In this document: positions 36,462-45,234 of the stretch, piece after piece
Layout of the letters: each line of letters opens with the position of its first letter
Numbering within the stretch: the stretch's first letter is position 1
Assembly (NCBI RefSeq): GCF_900564145.1
Contig: NZ_UOOB01000001.1
Location: 1 to 64,000 of the forward strand
DNA length: 64,000 nt
Direction: 5' to 3'
From: Comamonas sp. lk
GTDB lineage: Bacteria; Pseudomonadota; Gammaproteobacteria; Burkholderiales; Burkholderiaceae_C
The notes under the pieces: generated by a model
What the model was told of the DNA's origin: nothing
Databases searched by the model: none
What the model saw: only the letters and a program-made list of their open reading frames with translations
Program-made: the position numbers and the translations under genes

Positions 36462-37448
36462 ATGCTCAACATCTTTACGCTGGCCAATGGCCGTCTGGTT
36501 CAGGAAGAAATCGAATCCCTGGCCGATCTTGAGCGCTTTCAGCCCATCTGGGTCGATCTGGAGTCGCCCACCCTCGAAGAAAAACGCTGGATCAAGCAGC
36601 ACTACGAATTGTCCATCCCCGAAGATGCGATGGACGACGACATCGAGGAATCGGCCCGCTTTTACGAAGAAGACAACGGCGATCTGCACATCCGCAGCGA
36701 CTTCTTGATCGACGATATCGAAGACCCGCGCTCGGTGCGCGTGGCCTTCATCATCAATCAGCACAACAAAAATCTGCGCAGCTGCGGCGTGCTGTTCTCG
36801 ATTCACGATGAAGACGTACCCGTGTTCCGCCTGCTGCGCATGCGGGCACGCCGCGCGCCTGGCCTGATCGACGAAGCCAAGGATGTGCTGCTCAAGCTGT
36901 TCGACGCCGATGCCGAATACTCGGCCGATACGCTGGAACGCATTTACGACGATCTGGAAAAGGTCAGCCAGCAGGTGTTGTCCGGCGATGTGACCGACGA
37001 GGCCGCCAAGGACGTGCTGGGCGCCATTGCCCGCCAGGAAGACTTGAACGGCCGCATTCGCCGCAACGTGATGGATACGCGCCGCGCCGTGAGCTTCATG
37101 ATGCGCTCCAAGATGCTCAATGCCGAGCAGTTCGAGGAAGCGCGCCAGATTCTGCGCGACATCGAGTCGCTGGACAGCCACACGGCGTTTCTCTTCGACA
37201 AGATCAACTTCTTGATGGATGCCACCGTCGGTTTCATCAACATCAACCAGAACAAGATCATCAAGATCTTCTCCGTGGCCAGTGTGGCCCTGCTGCCGCC
37301 CACGCTGATCGCCAGCGTCTACGGCATGAACTTCAAACTCATGCCCGAGCTGGAATGGCAGTACGGCTATCCCTATGTCATAGGGCTGATGATTGCCAGC
37401 GCCCTCGGGCCCATGCTCTATTTCCGCAAGCGCGGCTGGCTGAAATAA
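36462..37448 (+). CDS. corA: CorA-family magnesium/cobalt transporter
   Basis: Homopentameric Mg2+ (and Co2+) channel of the inner membrane. The 328-residue protein has a long cytoplasmic funnel domain and two C-terminal membrane helices, with the essential YGMNF motif (near residue 288) between them. It is not coupled to its neighbours. A structured segment upstream and a strong terminator downstream frame it as a single-gene unit. Confidence 0.95.
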   Translation: MLNIFTLANGRLVQEEIESLADLERFQPIWVDLESPTLEEKRWIKQHYELSIPEDAMDDDIEESARFYEEDNGDLHIRSDFLIDDIEDPRSVRVAFIINQHNKNLRSCGVLFSIHDEDVPVFRLLRMRARRAPGLIDEAKDVLLKLFDADAEYSADTLERIYDDLEKVSQQVLSGDVTDEAAKDVLGAIARQEDLNGRIRRNVMDTRRAVSFMMRSKMLNAEQFEEARQILRDIESLDSHTAFLFDKINFLMDATVGFININQNKIIKIFSVASVALLPPTLIASVYGMNFKLMPELEWQYGYPYVIGLMIASALGPMLYFRKRGWLK

Positions 37449-37476
37449 GCCCGCATTCGCATCAAGGTTCGCTATC

Positions 37477-37506
37477 AAAGAGCAAGCATCAGGCGCTTGC
37501 TCTTTT
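37477..37506 (+). terminator. Rho-independent terminator after corA
   Basis: Stem AAAGAGCAAGC (37477-37487) with GCTTGCTCTTT (37495-37505), loop of seven bases, followed by more T. It lies 29 bases after the corA stop and faces the convergent mtnN gene. Confidence 0.9.
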
Positions 37507-37576
37507 TTATTTTCAGATCGAATTTCATCTGAAATGCTCTGAGCGTAAGCACTATCAGCTTCTCATTTCATAGCAT

Positions 37577-38332
37577 TCAAAGCAGCTCGCACAGCCGGGG
37601 AAGAATGCTGCAAGCGTAGTTGCGGGCAATTTTCTGCACAAAGGCCGGAAAGTCCACATGGGCCGTGTCGTCGGCCTTGTCCGAGATGCTGCGCATGGCG
37701 GCAAAGGCCAGGCCGTAATCGGCACAGACCTGGGCGATGGCCGCGCCCTCCATCTCCACGGCCAGCGCCCCATGGCCTGCGGTGAGCAGGTTGGCGCGCA
37801 GCGCAGCCGACTCTGCCGCACCGCTGACAAAGCGGTCACCGCTGGCCACCAGCCCCTGGTGCAGCTGCGGCGCGTCCAGCCCCATGGATGCCGCCCAGGC
37901 CGCAGCCGGCCCGGCCAGACATTCGGCCGTGGCCTGCGCCAGCAGCTGGCTCAGCGGCGCATCGCAGGCCAGCACCGAGCGGCCGTAGCCTGGCAGCTCA
38001 AAGCGCGGGAACAGCGGCGAGGCATCCATATCGTGCTGCACATAGTGGCTGGCCACCACCACATCGCCCACCTTCACCGACTGCGCCAGCGCGCCGGCCA
38101 CGCCGGTAAACACAATGGCCTGCGCGCCAAAGCGCTCTATCAAGGCCGTGGCCGTGGTGGCTGCGGCCACCTTGCCGATACCGGACAGGGCGCAAACCAC
38201 GGGCCGACCATGCAGTGTTCCGCGCCAGAACACCCGACCAGCGTGTGCCATGCGCTCCTGATCGGCAAGCATGTGCACCAGACCCTCTTGTTCTTCGGGC
38301 AGGGCGCTAAGGATGGCCAAAGTGGTTGTCAT
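37577..38332 (-). CDS. mtnN: 5'-methylthioadenosine/S-adenosylhomocysteine nucleosidase
   Basis: Cleaves methylthioadenosine and S-adenosylhomocysteine to adenine and the thioribose, recycling methionine and relieving methyltransferase inhibition. The 251-residue protein starts LAILSALPEEQEGLV, has VFTGVAGAL and DVVVASHYVQHDMD, and the substrate-binding VEMEGAAIAQVC with SDKADD near the C-terminus, all conserved in the family. Convergent with corA. Confidence 0.94.
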   Translation of the reverse strand: MTTTLAILSALPEEQEGLVHMLADQERMAHAGRVFWRGTLHGRPVVCALSGIGKVAAATTATALIERFGAQAIVFTGVAGALAQSVKVGDVVVASHYVQHDMDASPLFPRFELPGYGRSVLACDAPLSQLLAQATAECLAGPAAAWAASMGLDAPQLHQGLVASGDRFVSGAAESAALRANLLTAGHGALAVEMEGAAIAQVCADYGLAFAAMRSISDKADDTAHVDFPAFVQKIARNYACSILPRLCELL

Positions 38333-38421
38333 GGGCGTGATTTCAAGCCAGCAAAAACGGCCCTATCGGCCGCTTGCTCGTGGGAAAAATAAGAAGCCGC
38401 CATTGTGCCTTTAGAACGCAT

Positions 38422-38445
38422 AAAAAAAGGGCACCGAAGTGCCCT
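38422..38445 (-). terminator. Rho-independent terminator after fadD
   Basis: On the minus strand AGGGCAC TTCG GTGCCCT is followed by a run of seven T. The UUCG tetraloop and T-run are textbook, 40 bases after the fadD stop. Confidence 0.92.
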
Positions 38446-38484
38446 GTGAATAAGCCTTGGAAGACCTAGATGAAAACGGAAGGT

Positions 38485-40161
38485 TCAGGCGTCGCGCAGC
38501 TCTCTGCGCAAGATCTTGCCCACGGGTGTCTTGGGCAGCTCGCTGCGGAACACGATGTGGCGCGGGCGCTTGTAGCCCGTGAGATTGGCCTGACAGAAAT
38601 CGCGCACCGCCTGCTCGGTCAGCGATGCGTCTTTCTTGACGATGACCAGCTTGATGGCTTCGCCCGATTTCTCATCGGGCACGCCGACCACGGCGCATTC
38701 CAGCACGCCGGGGCAGTTGGAGACCACGTCTTCCACCTCGTTGGGATAGACGTTGAAGCCGCTGACGATGACCATGTCTTTCTTGCGGTCCACGATCTTG
38801 ACGTAGCCGCGCGCATCCATGGTGCCTATGTCGCCGGTGAGAAAGTAGCCGTCGGCCGTCATGCTCTTGGCGGTTTCATCGGGGCGCTGCCAGTAGCCGG
38901 CCATGACCTGCGGGCCCCGCACGCCGATCTCGCCGGGTTGACCGGGCTCGTTCACCTCCTGGCCGTCGCCGCCGAACAGCTTCACATACGTGCTGGGCAG
39001 GGGCAGACCTATGGTGCCGGAGAAGGCCTTGGCGTTGACCGGATTGCAGGTCACCGAAGGGCTGGTTTCCGACAGGCCGTAGCCTTCACAGATGGGACAA
39101 CCGGTTTTCTTGAGCCACAGCTCGGCCACCGCGCTTTGCACCGCCATGCCGCCGCCCACCGAAACCTTGAGATGGCTCCAGTCCACGGTACCGAAATCCG
39201 GGTGATTGGCCAGACCGTTGAACAGCGTGTTCACGGCCGGCAGGCTGTGAAATCGGTGCTTGGACAGCTCCTTGAGCGTGGCTTTGAGATCGCGCGGATT
39301 GGGAATCAGCACCGTCTTGCCGCCCGTGCGCATGGACAGCATCATGTTCACCGTGAAAGCGAAGATGTGATACAGCGGCAGGGCGCAGATGCTGGTGGGC
39401 TGCTCGCCGGCCGGCACCTGTTTCATCACCGGATCATTCCAGGCTTCGGACTGCAGCACGTTGGCAATGATGTTGCTGTGCAGCAGCACCGCGCCCTTGC
39501 TCACGCCCGTGGTGCCGCCCGTGTATTGCAGCAGCGCCATATCGCCCGGTTGGATGGAAGGCGCCGTGAATGGCGCACCGCGCCCCCTGGACAAGGCCGT
39601 GTTGAAGCGCACGGCGCCGGGCAGGCTGAAGGCGGGCACCATCTTCTTGACCGAGCGCACCACATAGTTGACCAGCGCCCCCTTGAGCAGGCCTAACTCG
39701 TCGCCCATGGCGCAGAGCACGATGTGCTCGATGGCGCTGCCGTGCATGCCGTCCTGCAGCGTCTTGGCAAAGTTCTCGATGATGACGATGGCCTTGGCGC
39801 CCGAATCCTTGAGCTGGTGCTCCAGCTCGCGCGCCGTGTACAGCGGGTTGACGTTGACCACCACAAAACCGGCCCGCAGCACCGCCGCCACGGCTACCGG
39901 GTACTGGGGCATATTGGGCATCATCAGCGCCACGCGGTCGCCTTGTTGCAGGCCCAGGCCTTGCAGATAGGCCGCAAAAGCGCGGCTTTGTGCATCGACC
40001 TGCGCAAAAGTCAGCTCCTTGCCCATGAAGGAGTACGCCACCTTGTCCGCGTGCTTGGCAAAAGCCTCCTCCATCAAGGCCACCAGCGAAGGGTATTGCG
40101 AGGCATCGATGTCTGCAGGAACTCCCTCTGGGTAGGCGGCTAGCCAAGAACGCTCACTCAT
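38485..40161 (-). CDS. fadD: Long-chain acyl-CoA synthetase
   Basis: Activates fatty acids to acyl-CoA with ATP, linked to uptake and beta-oxidation. The 558-residue enzyme has the AMP-binding P-loop QYTGGTTGVSKGA (212-224), GYGLSETSPSVTCNP, and GYFLTGDIGTMDARGYVKIVDR with RKKDMVIVSGFNVYPNEVE, the fatty-acyl-CoA-synthetase signature. An operator-like palindrome lies 50 bases upstream of its start. A strong terminator follows. Confidence 0.94.
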   Translation of the reverse strand: MSERSWLAAYPEGVPADIDASQYPSLVALMEEAFAKHADKVAYSFMGKELTFAQVDAQSRAFAAYLQGLGLQQGDRVALMMPNMPQYPVAVAAVLRAGFVVVNVNPLYTARELEHQLKDSGAKAIVIIENFAKTLQDGMHGSAIEHIVLCAMGDELGLLKGALVNYVVRSVKKMVPAFSLPGAVRFNTALSRGRGAPFTAPSIQPGDMALLQYTGGTTGVSKGAVLLHSNIIANVLQSEAWNDPVMKQVPAGEQPTSICALPLYHIFAFTVNMMLSMRTGGKTVLIPNPRDLKATLKELSKHRFHSLPAVNTLFNGLANHPDFGTVDWSHLKVSVGGGMAVQSAVAELWLKKTGCPICEGYGLSETSPSVTCNPVNAKAFSGTIGLPLPSTYVKLFGGDGQEVNEPGQPGEIGVRGPQVMAGYWQRPDETAKSMTADGYFLTGDIGTMDARGYVKIVDRKKDMVIVSGFNVYPNEVEDVVSNCPGVLECAVVGVPDEKSGEAIKLVIVKKDASLTEQAVRDFCQANLTGYKRPRHIVFRSELPKTPVGKILRRELRDA

Positions 40162-40211
40162 GCTGCTTGTCTCCTGAATTTTTATGGCTCGATCAAGGCA
40201 TTCTCATAAAA

Positions 40212-40225
40212 AGCACGGTCGTTCG
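40212..40225 (-). promoter_or_regulatory. TetR-like operator candidate upstream of fadD
   Basis: AGCACGGTCGTTCG matches the palindrome AGCACGGTCGTGCT before the GDSL hydrolase in thirteen of fourteen positions. It lies 51-64 bases before the fadD ATG, within the probable promoter. Fatty-acid genes of betaproteobacteria are often controlled by TetR-type regulators with ACG-N2-CGT centred sites; which one acts here is inference. Confidence 0.45.
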
Positions 40226-40266
40226 ATACTGTAGTAACCCTAGGGCAAGTCTCTAGCCCAGACAAC

Positions 40267-40298
40267 AAAAAACCCGCAGGACATACCTTGCGGGTTTT
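40267..40298 (-). terminator. Rho-independent terminator after fba
   Basis: On the minus strand AAAACCCGCA-type arms (40269-40278 with 40289-40298) form a stem with a T-rich tail. It lies about 60 bases after the fba stop. Confidence 0.85.
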
Positions 40299-40303
40299 GA
40301 GTG

Positions 40304-40355
40304 TTTTGAAGCTGCAGCGCTTGATGATCAAGCGCCAAAAGCTATCAAAAACGCA
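40304..40355. repeat. Intergenic AGCGCTT-type repeat, copy 4
   Basis: Contains GCGCTTGAT (40317-40325) and ATCAAGCGC (40327-40335), a perfect 9-bp inverted repeat with a single-base spacer, followed by CAAAAGCTATCAAAA. It lies between fba and its terminator. Confidence 0.6.
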
Positions 40356-40358
40356 GTC

Positions 40359-41423
40359 TTACTTGACCAGCTGAGCCAGTTCGCCAGCGGCGTACTTCTT
40401 GGCCATCTGCTCCAGGCTGTAGCCCTTGATCTTGCCGCCCTGGCCTTCGCAACCGAATTCCATGTAACGGGCCTTGCACACCAGCTTGGCGGCTTCACGG
40501 GCTGGCTTGAGCCATTCGCGGGCGTCGAACTTTTCGGGGTTCTCAAACAGAAACTTGCGCACGGCGCCGGTCATGGCCAGACGGATGTCGGTGTCGATGT
40601 TGATCTTGCGCACGCCGAACTTGATGGCTTCCTGGATTTCTTCCACGGGCACGCCGTAGGTTTCCTTCATCTTGCCACCGTACTGGTTGATGATGGCCAG
40701 CAGTTCCTGGGGCACGGAGGAGGAGCCATGCATCACCAGATGGGTGTTGGGGATGCGGGCGTGGATTTCCTTGACGCGGGAAATCGCCAGGATGTCGCCT
40801 GTGGGCTTGCGGCTGAACTTGTAGGCGCCATGGCTGGTGCCGATGGCGATCGCCAGGGCGTCCAGCTGAGTGGCCTTGACGAAGACAGCAGCTTCTTCGG
40901 GGTCGGTCAGCATCTGGCTGTGGTCCAGCTTGCCTTCGGCGCCCACGCCGTCTTCTTCGCCGGCTTCACCGGTTTCCAGGTTGCCCAGGCAGCCCAGTTC
41001 GCCTTCCACGGTGGCGCCAATCTTGTGCGCCATGGCCACAACCTTCTGGGTCACGTCCACGTTGTAGTCGAAGGACGAAGGCGTCTTGCCGTCACCCATC
41101 AGCGAGCCGTCCATCATCACCGAGCCGAAGCCCAGGTTCAGCGCGCCCTGGCAGATGTCGGGCGTGGTGCCGTGATCCTGGTGCATGACCAGGGGGATGT
41201 GGGGGTACATCTCGGCAGCGGCCTGGATCAGGTGCTTGATGAAGGGCTCACCGGCGTACTTGCGGGCACCGGCGCTGGCTTGCAGGATCACGGGCGCGCC
41301 GACTTCGTCAGCCGCCGACATCACGGCCTGGACTTGTTCCAGGTTGTTCACGTTGAAGGCGGGAATGCCATAGCCGTTTTCAGCAGCATGGTCCAGCATT
41401 TCGCGCATCGAGATCAAAGGCAT
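40359..41423 (-). CDS. fba: Class II fructose-bisphosphate aldolase
   Basis: Zinc-dependent aldolase of glycolysis, gluconeogenesis and the Calvin cycle. The 354-residue protein has the metal-binding HQDHGTT region near residue 82, the [22 protein letters not shown] segment, [20 protein letters not shown] and [12 protein letters not shown]. The sequence is the class IIB long type found in betaproteobacteria. It is transcribed alone with its own terminator. Confidence 0.96.
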   Translation of the reverse strand: MPLISMREMLDHAAENGYGIPAFNVNNLEQVQAVMSAADEVGAPVILQASAGARKYAGEPFIKHLIQAAAEMYPHIPLVMHQDHGTTPDICQGALNLGFGSVMMDGSLMGDGKTPSSFDYNVDVTQKVVAMAHKIGATVEGELGCLGNLETGEAGEEDGVGAEGKLDHSQMLTDPEEAAVFVKATQLDALAIAIGTSHGAYKFSRKPTGDILAISRVKEIHARIPNTHLVMHGSSSVPQELLAIINQYGGKMKETYGVPVEEIQEAIKFGVRKINIDTDIRLAMTGAVRKFLFENPEKFDAREWLKPAREAAKLVCKARYMEFGCEGQGGKIKGYSLEQMAKKYAAGELAQLVK

Positions 41424-41577
41424 GGTGGGTTCCGTTCAAAGTTTTGAGAGGCAACGCCCCTGCCGATGCATGTCTGGCGCCCAGCTGGCACCTGAAGGTG
41501 CAAGCCTGCGCAGCCGCTGCGGCCTGGGGGAAAAAATCGACGGCTACCTTTAGGTAACCGCTTAGTAACCGGCGATT

Positions 41578-42945
41578 TTAACCGGCTGCCGGAATTTCCA
41601 TGCGATAGCAGGTGGTGAAGCCGTAAGGAGCCGCAGCCGGCCGCATCCCCCCCCCGTGGGCCTGCATGACACGGGCCACGATTTCATGACCCAGATGCAG
41701 GCTGTCCACGGGCGCTGGCGCGGCCTGGCCGCCGGCCCGACGGCCGTCGTCGCAGACCTGCAGCCAAACCGTGCCGGTCTCTGCATCCACGCCGCCCTGG
41801 ATTTCTATGCGCGTGCCCTCGGGCGTGTGCTTGATGGCGTTTTCCACCAGATTGCGCAAGGCCAGCTCCAGCAGCACGGCATTGCCCATGACAGCCAAGG
41901 CCTCTGGCGCTTCAATGGCCAGCGTGTCCTGGCGGCTCCAGGCGCTTTGGGCCTGGCCGGCCGCCACATCGCGGGCCACGGCCAACCAGTCCACGGCCTG
42001 GGCCGGTACGTCCAGCATGGTTCGGCCGGCGCGGGCCAGCGCCAGCAGCTGATCGAGCACATGGCCGGCATGCAAAGCGTCCTTGCCTATGCGCTGCAAG
42101 GCATTGCGCACGGCCACGTCATCCACCGCGCCCTGGGCCGCCGAGCGCAGGGACTGGGCCTGCAGCACGATGGAAGCCAGCGGGGTGCGCAGCTCGTGGG
42201 CCACTTCATTGGCCAGATTGCGCTCACGCTCCAACGCCGCCTGCTGCCGGTCCAGCAAGGTGTTGATGGAGCTGACCATGGGCGCCAGTTCGCGCAGCAC
42301 ATGGGTATCGGAGATGCGCTGGGCCTGGCTCAGATCCAGTTGTTCCACCTCGTGCGAGAGCGCATTCAGGGGCCGCAAACCCCGGCGCAAAGCCATGCCC
42401 AGCACCAGCACCACCACCGGTAGCAGCCAAATGCCAGGCTCCACCATCTGCATGGCAATGTCGTCGGCCAGAGCATCGCGCTCAGGCAGGGCAATCATCA
42501 CCGTGACCTTGGCTTTGCGGTCGGCACTCCATTGGGTGAAGCTGCGCCAGGCCGTATGCCCGTCCAGCTTGAGCGTGGCAAAGCCCTGTTCGATATCAAA
42601 TGCTGGCAAGGGCGCCGCGCCGGTGCGCGAGATCAGCACGCCTTGGGCATTCCACAAGGCCACGCTCAGCGACTCCTGATAGTCGTGCGCCTTCAGGCCC
42701 GGCGGCCGTTGCACGACCGTGGCCTCACCCGGCGGCACATCGCCGTTCACATGCCAGTTCAGCGTCAATGTCGCCACGCTGGCCAGATGGCCGTCGGTCA
42801 GCTCATCGGCCTCCTGCACCCCCGTCAGATAGCCCCAGCCCACAAAACTGCCCCAGACCAGGGCCAGCGCGCCCAGCATCCAGGCCAGCAGATGCAGCTG
42901 CAGCGAAGGCAGGCGCCGGGCCGGCGGCGGCAACGGGCGGCTCAT
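41578..42945 (-). CDS. QseC-like sensor histidine kinase with degenerate ATP lid
   Basis: Inner-membrane sensor of 455 residues: membrane segments near 19-40 and 172-187 frame a periplasmic domain, then HAMP-like RRGLRPLNALSHEVEQLDL, H-box NEVAHELRTPLAS (histidine 250) and N-box NLVENAIKHTP (365-375). The G1 site reads VCDDGRRAGG and is followed directly by DSLHLGHEIVARVMQAHGGGM, so the F-box and the usual GxGLG loop are missing or reduced. A nine-G tract encodes Gly431-433. It overlaps qseB by 4 bases. Confidence 0.85.
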   Translation of the reverse strand: MSRPLPPPARRLPSLQLHLLAWMLGALALVWGSFVGWGYLTGVQEADELTDGHLASVATLTLNWHVNGDVPPGEATVVQRPPGLKAHDYQESLSVALWNAQGVLISRTGAAPLPAFDIEQGFATLKLDGHTAWRSFTQWSADRKAKVTVMIALPERDALADDIAMQMVEPGIWLLPVVVLVLGMALRRGLRPLNALSHEVEQLDLSQAQRISDTHVLRELAPMVSSINTLLDRQQAALERERNLANEVAHELRTPLASIVLQAQSLRSAAQGAVDDVAVRNALQRIGKDALHAGHVLDQLLALARAGRTMLDVPAQAVDWLAVARDVAAGQAQSAWSRQDTLAIEAPEALAVMGNAVLLELALRNLVENAIKHTPEGTRIEIQGGVDAETGTVWLQVCDDGRRAGGQAAPAPVDSLHLGHEIVARVMQAHGGGMRPAAAPYGFTTCYRMEIPAAG

Positions 42946-43637
42946 GCCGGCTCCTGCGGCAGAAAATAGCCCACGCCGCGCATGGTGACGATGAGCTTGG
43001 CCCCCAGCTTCTTGCGCAAATGGTGCACATAGACCTCCACGGCATTGCTCTCCACCGCATCGCCCCAGCTATAGAGATGCTCTTCGATCTGCTGGCGCGA
43101 CAGCACCCGCCCGCGCGCCTGCAGCAGCGCCCAGAGCACGGCAAATTCACGCGGGGAAACCTCCACCAGCTGCCCTTGCTGGCGAATGGTGCGCTGAGCC
43201 GGGTCGATCTCCAGATCGCCATGGCGGATCACCGGCGAGGCCTGGCCCACCACGCGGCGCAGCATGGCGCGCAAACGCGCTTCCAGCTCGTCCATGTCGA
43301 AGGGCTTGACCAGATAATCGTCCGCGCCCAGGTTCAGCCCTGCCACACGCTCATGCACCTGATCGCGGGCCGTCAGAATCAGCACCGGCGTGGCCGCATC
43401 AGGCAGGGCCGGCGCACCGGGCCTGGCGGTCTGCGCACGCAATCGGCTCACAATGGCGCTGCCGTCCCCATCGGGCAGGCCCAGATCCAGCAGCACCGCA
43501 TCAAAGCGCTCCGTACTCAGCGCATGCCAGGCATCGGCCACGCAGGTACAGACGTCCACGGCGTAACCGCGCTGGCGCAGGTTCAGCTGCAGGCCCGACG
43601 CAATGCCTTCGTTGTCTTCGACCACAAGTATTCGCAT
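42942..43637 (-). CDS. QseB-like OmpR-family response regulator
   Basis: A 231-residue regulator: receiver domain beginning MRILVVEDNEG with phospho-acceptor Asp51 (DAVLLDLGLPDGDG), conserved LTARDQVHERVAGLNLGADDYLVKPFD, then a winged-helix domain with EVYVHHLRKKLG. It is coupled to the sensor kinase gene. The frame is open upstream for 200 codons, but that part is antisense to the PAP2 gene; the start at 43637 is the only one consistent with the receiver fold. Confidence 0.92.
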   Translation of the reverse strand: MRILVVEDNEGIASGLQLNLRQRGYAVDVCTCVADAWHALSTERFDAVLLDLGLPDGDGSAIVSRLRAQTARPGAPALPDAATPVLILTARDQVHERVAGLNLGADDYLVKPFDMDELEARLRAMLRRVVGQASPVIRHGDLEIDPAQRTIRQQGQLVEVSPREFAVLWALLQARGRVLSRQQIEEHLYSWGDAVESNAVEVYVHHLRKKLGAKLIVTMRGVGYFLPQEPA

Positions 43638-43782
43638 GCCGGCATTGTCCATGACCGCCATGGCTGCACGCCGCATCAAAACCCACGGCTCTCTGGCCAT
43701 CAAACTTTGCTGGCGGCGTGGATATGAAAAGCTATAGCATGCAGCCCAGTCACTACTTTGGCTTCTGGCCGGTGCATGCCCC

Positions 43783-44364
43783 ATGTTCTCCTTTGATCCC
43801 GCTCTGTATGCACTGGTCAACGCCAATGCCCAGACCCCGCTGCTGAGTATCGAAACCGCCCGCTTCATCTCCGGCTGGGTCCCCAATCTCAGTCTCATCG
43901 TGGTGGCCCTGGGCTTTGTGCGCGGCTCGCCGGCCATGCGCCGCAGCCTGGTGCTGCTGCTGATGTCCATGGCCATTGCCTGGTGTATTGCCAGGCTGAT
44001 CCGCTGGGGCTTTCCCACGCCCCGCCCCGCCCAGCTGAATATGGGCATGCAATGGCTGCAGCACGGCGGCCGGGCCAGCTTTCCCAGCATGCATGCCAGC
44101 GGCGCCTTTGCACTGGCCATGGCCGTGAGCCTGGGCAGCATGCGCCATCGCACCACTCTGGTCGCCTTTGCCTGGATGGCTGCCCTGGCCATGGCCTGGA
44201 GCCGCGTGCACCTGGGCGTGCATTTCCCCTCGGACGTCATAGGCGGTGCACTGGTAGGCATTTGCGGCGCTTATCTGGCCTGGTGGCTGCTGCTTGGCAT
44301 ACGCAAGCAGCGCGGCCTGCGCTGGAGCCGTCTGCGCCTGCGCTTTGGCCTGCAGCCGCGCTGA
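43783..44364 (+). CDS. PAP2-type phosphatase, undecaprenyl-diphosphatase-like
   Basis: A 193-residue membrane protein with about five or six membrane segments and all three PAP2 signatures: RWGFPTPRP, PSMHASGAFAL and SRVHLGVHFPSDVIGG. The compact size and motifs match the BcrC/YbjG group, which recycles undecaprenyl pyrophosphate for cell-wall synthesis. It is divergent from the qseB-like gene and directly precedes a second PAP2 gene. Confidence 0.88.
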   Translation: MFSFDPALYALVNANAQTPLLSIETARFISGWVPNLSLIVVALGFVRGSPAMRRSLVLLLMSMAIAWCIARLIRWGFPTPRPAQLNMGMQWLQHGGRASFPSMHASGAFALAMAVSLGSMRHRTTLVAFAWMAALAMAWSRVHLGVHFPSDVIGGALVGICGAYLAWWLLLGIRKQRGLRWSRLRLRFGLQPR

Positions 44365-44425
44365 CCCTTGCGCCCATCGGCCTGGCTTAAGACGGAGTTA
44401 AGCCGGGCTTTCTAAGGTGCGCAGC

Positions 44426-45163
44426 ATGACGTCTGCGCCCCCTTCTCCGGTTTCTACACCCTCCCCCGCCTTTTTCTCATCGCTGTGCTGGACTCTGCTG
44501 GCCCTGGCCTGCGTGATTGCCTGGGATGCCAGCGGCTTCGACATGCCTGTGGCCCGCTGGTTTGGCAGCAGCCAGGGCTTTGCCCTCCAGTCGAACTGGT
44601 TCATGGTCCACATCGCACATGAAGGTGCCCGCATGCTGGCCTGGGTGATCGTGCTGGGGCTGACCCTGTGCATCTGGTGGCCCGCGGGGCTGATGCGCCG
44701 CCTGCCCTATTCGCGCCGAGTTCAGCTGGTGGTGTCGATCCTGGTGTCCCTGGTGGTGATGGCGCTGATGAAACGCTTCAGCGCCACCAGCTGCCCCTGG
44801 GATCTGGCCGATTTCGGCGGCGTGGGCCACTATGTCTCGCACTGGGCCTGGGGCACCCACGATGGCGGCGGCGGGCACTGCTTTCCTGCAGGCCATGCCT
44901 CGGCTGGCTTTGGCTTTATCAGCGGATATTTCGTGCTGCGCCACCACCAGCCGCGCGCCGCACGCATCTGGCTGCTGGCGGCACTGGTCGCCGGTTTTGC
45001 CCTGGGCTGGGCCCAGCAGATGCGCGGCGCGCATTTCATGAGCCATACCTTGTGGACAGCCTGGCTGTGCTGGACTTCAGCCTGGCTCTGCGATCTGGCG
45101 GCCACCGCCCACATAGGCCGTCGCCAGCATGCCGGCGCAGGCTGGCAGCAAGCCGAAATCTAG
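44426..45163 (+). CDS. PAP2-family membrane phosphatase with CPWDL motif
   Basis: A 245-residue membrane protein of the PAP2 superfamily. The first motif has K-x6-CPWDL instead of the usual RP, followed by HCFPAGHASAGFGF and QMRGAHFMSHTLW, as in a group of gram-negative PAP2 proteins. The substrate is probably a lipid pyrophosphate or lipid A phosphate. ATG 44426 has TAAGG eight bases upstream and is preferred over GTG 44417. It follows the first PAP2 gene by 61 bases. Confidence 0.84.
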   Translation: MTSAPPSPVSTPSPAFFSSLCWTLLALACVIAWDASGFDMPVARWFGSSQGFALQSNWFMVHIAHEGARMLAWVIVLGLTLCIWWPAGLMRRLPYSRRVQLVVSILVSLVVMALMKRFSATSCPWDLADFGGVGHYVSHWAWGTHDGGGGHCFPAGHASAGFGFISGYFVLRHHQPRAARIWLLAALVAGFALGWAQQMRGAHFMSHTLWTAWLCWTSAWLCDLAATAHIGRRQHAGAGWQQAEI

Positions 45164-45195
45164 AGAAAACAGCAGCCAGCGCTTATCCAGCATGC

Positions 45196-45226
45196 GCTTG
45201 GCGCTATGCATCTGGAAGCGCCAAGC
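45196..45226. terminator. Hairpin between convergent PAP2 and flavoprotein genes
   Basis: A perfect 10-bp stem, GCTTGGCGCT (45196-45205) and AGCGCCAAGC (45217-45226), with an 11-base loop. There is no T-run on either strand, so it is a weak terminator or an RNA 3'-end stabiliser. A partial AGCGCTT-type repeat precedes it at 45178. Confidence 0.5.
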
Positions 45227-45234
45227 CTCGACGC

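Noticed and set aside
43638..44261. N-terminal extension of the qseB-like gene
   Set aside because: The extra 208 codons are antisense to the PAP2 gene and have no receiver-domain homology; the start at 43637 is canonical.
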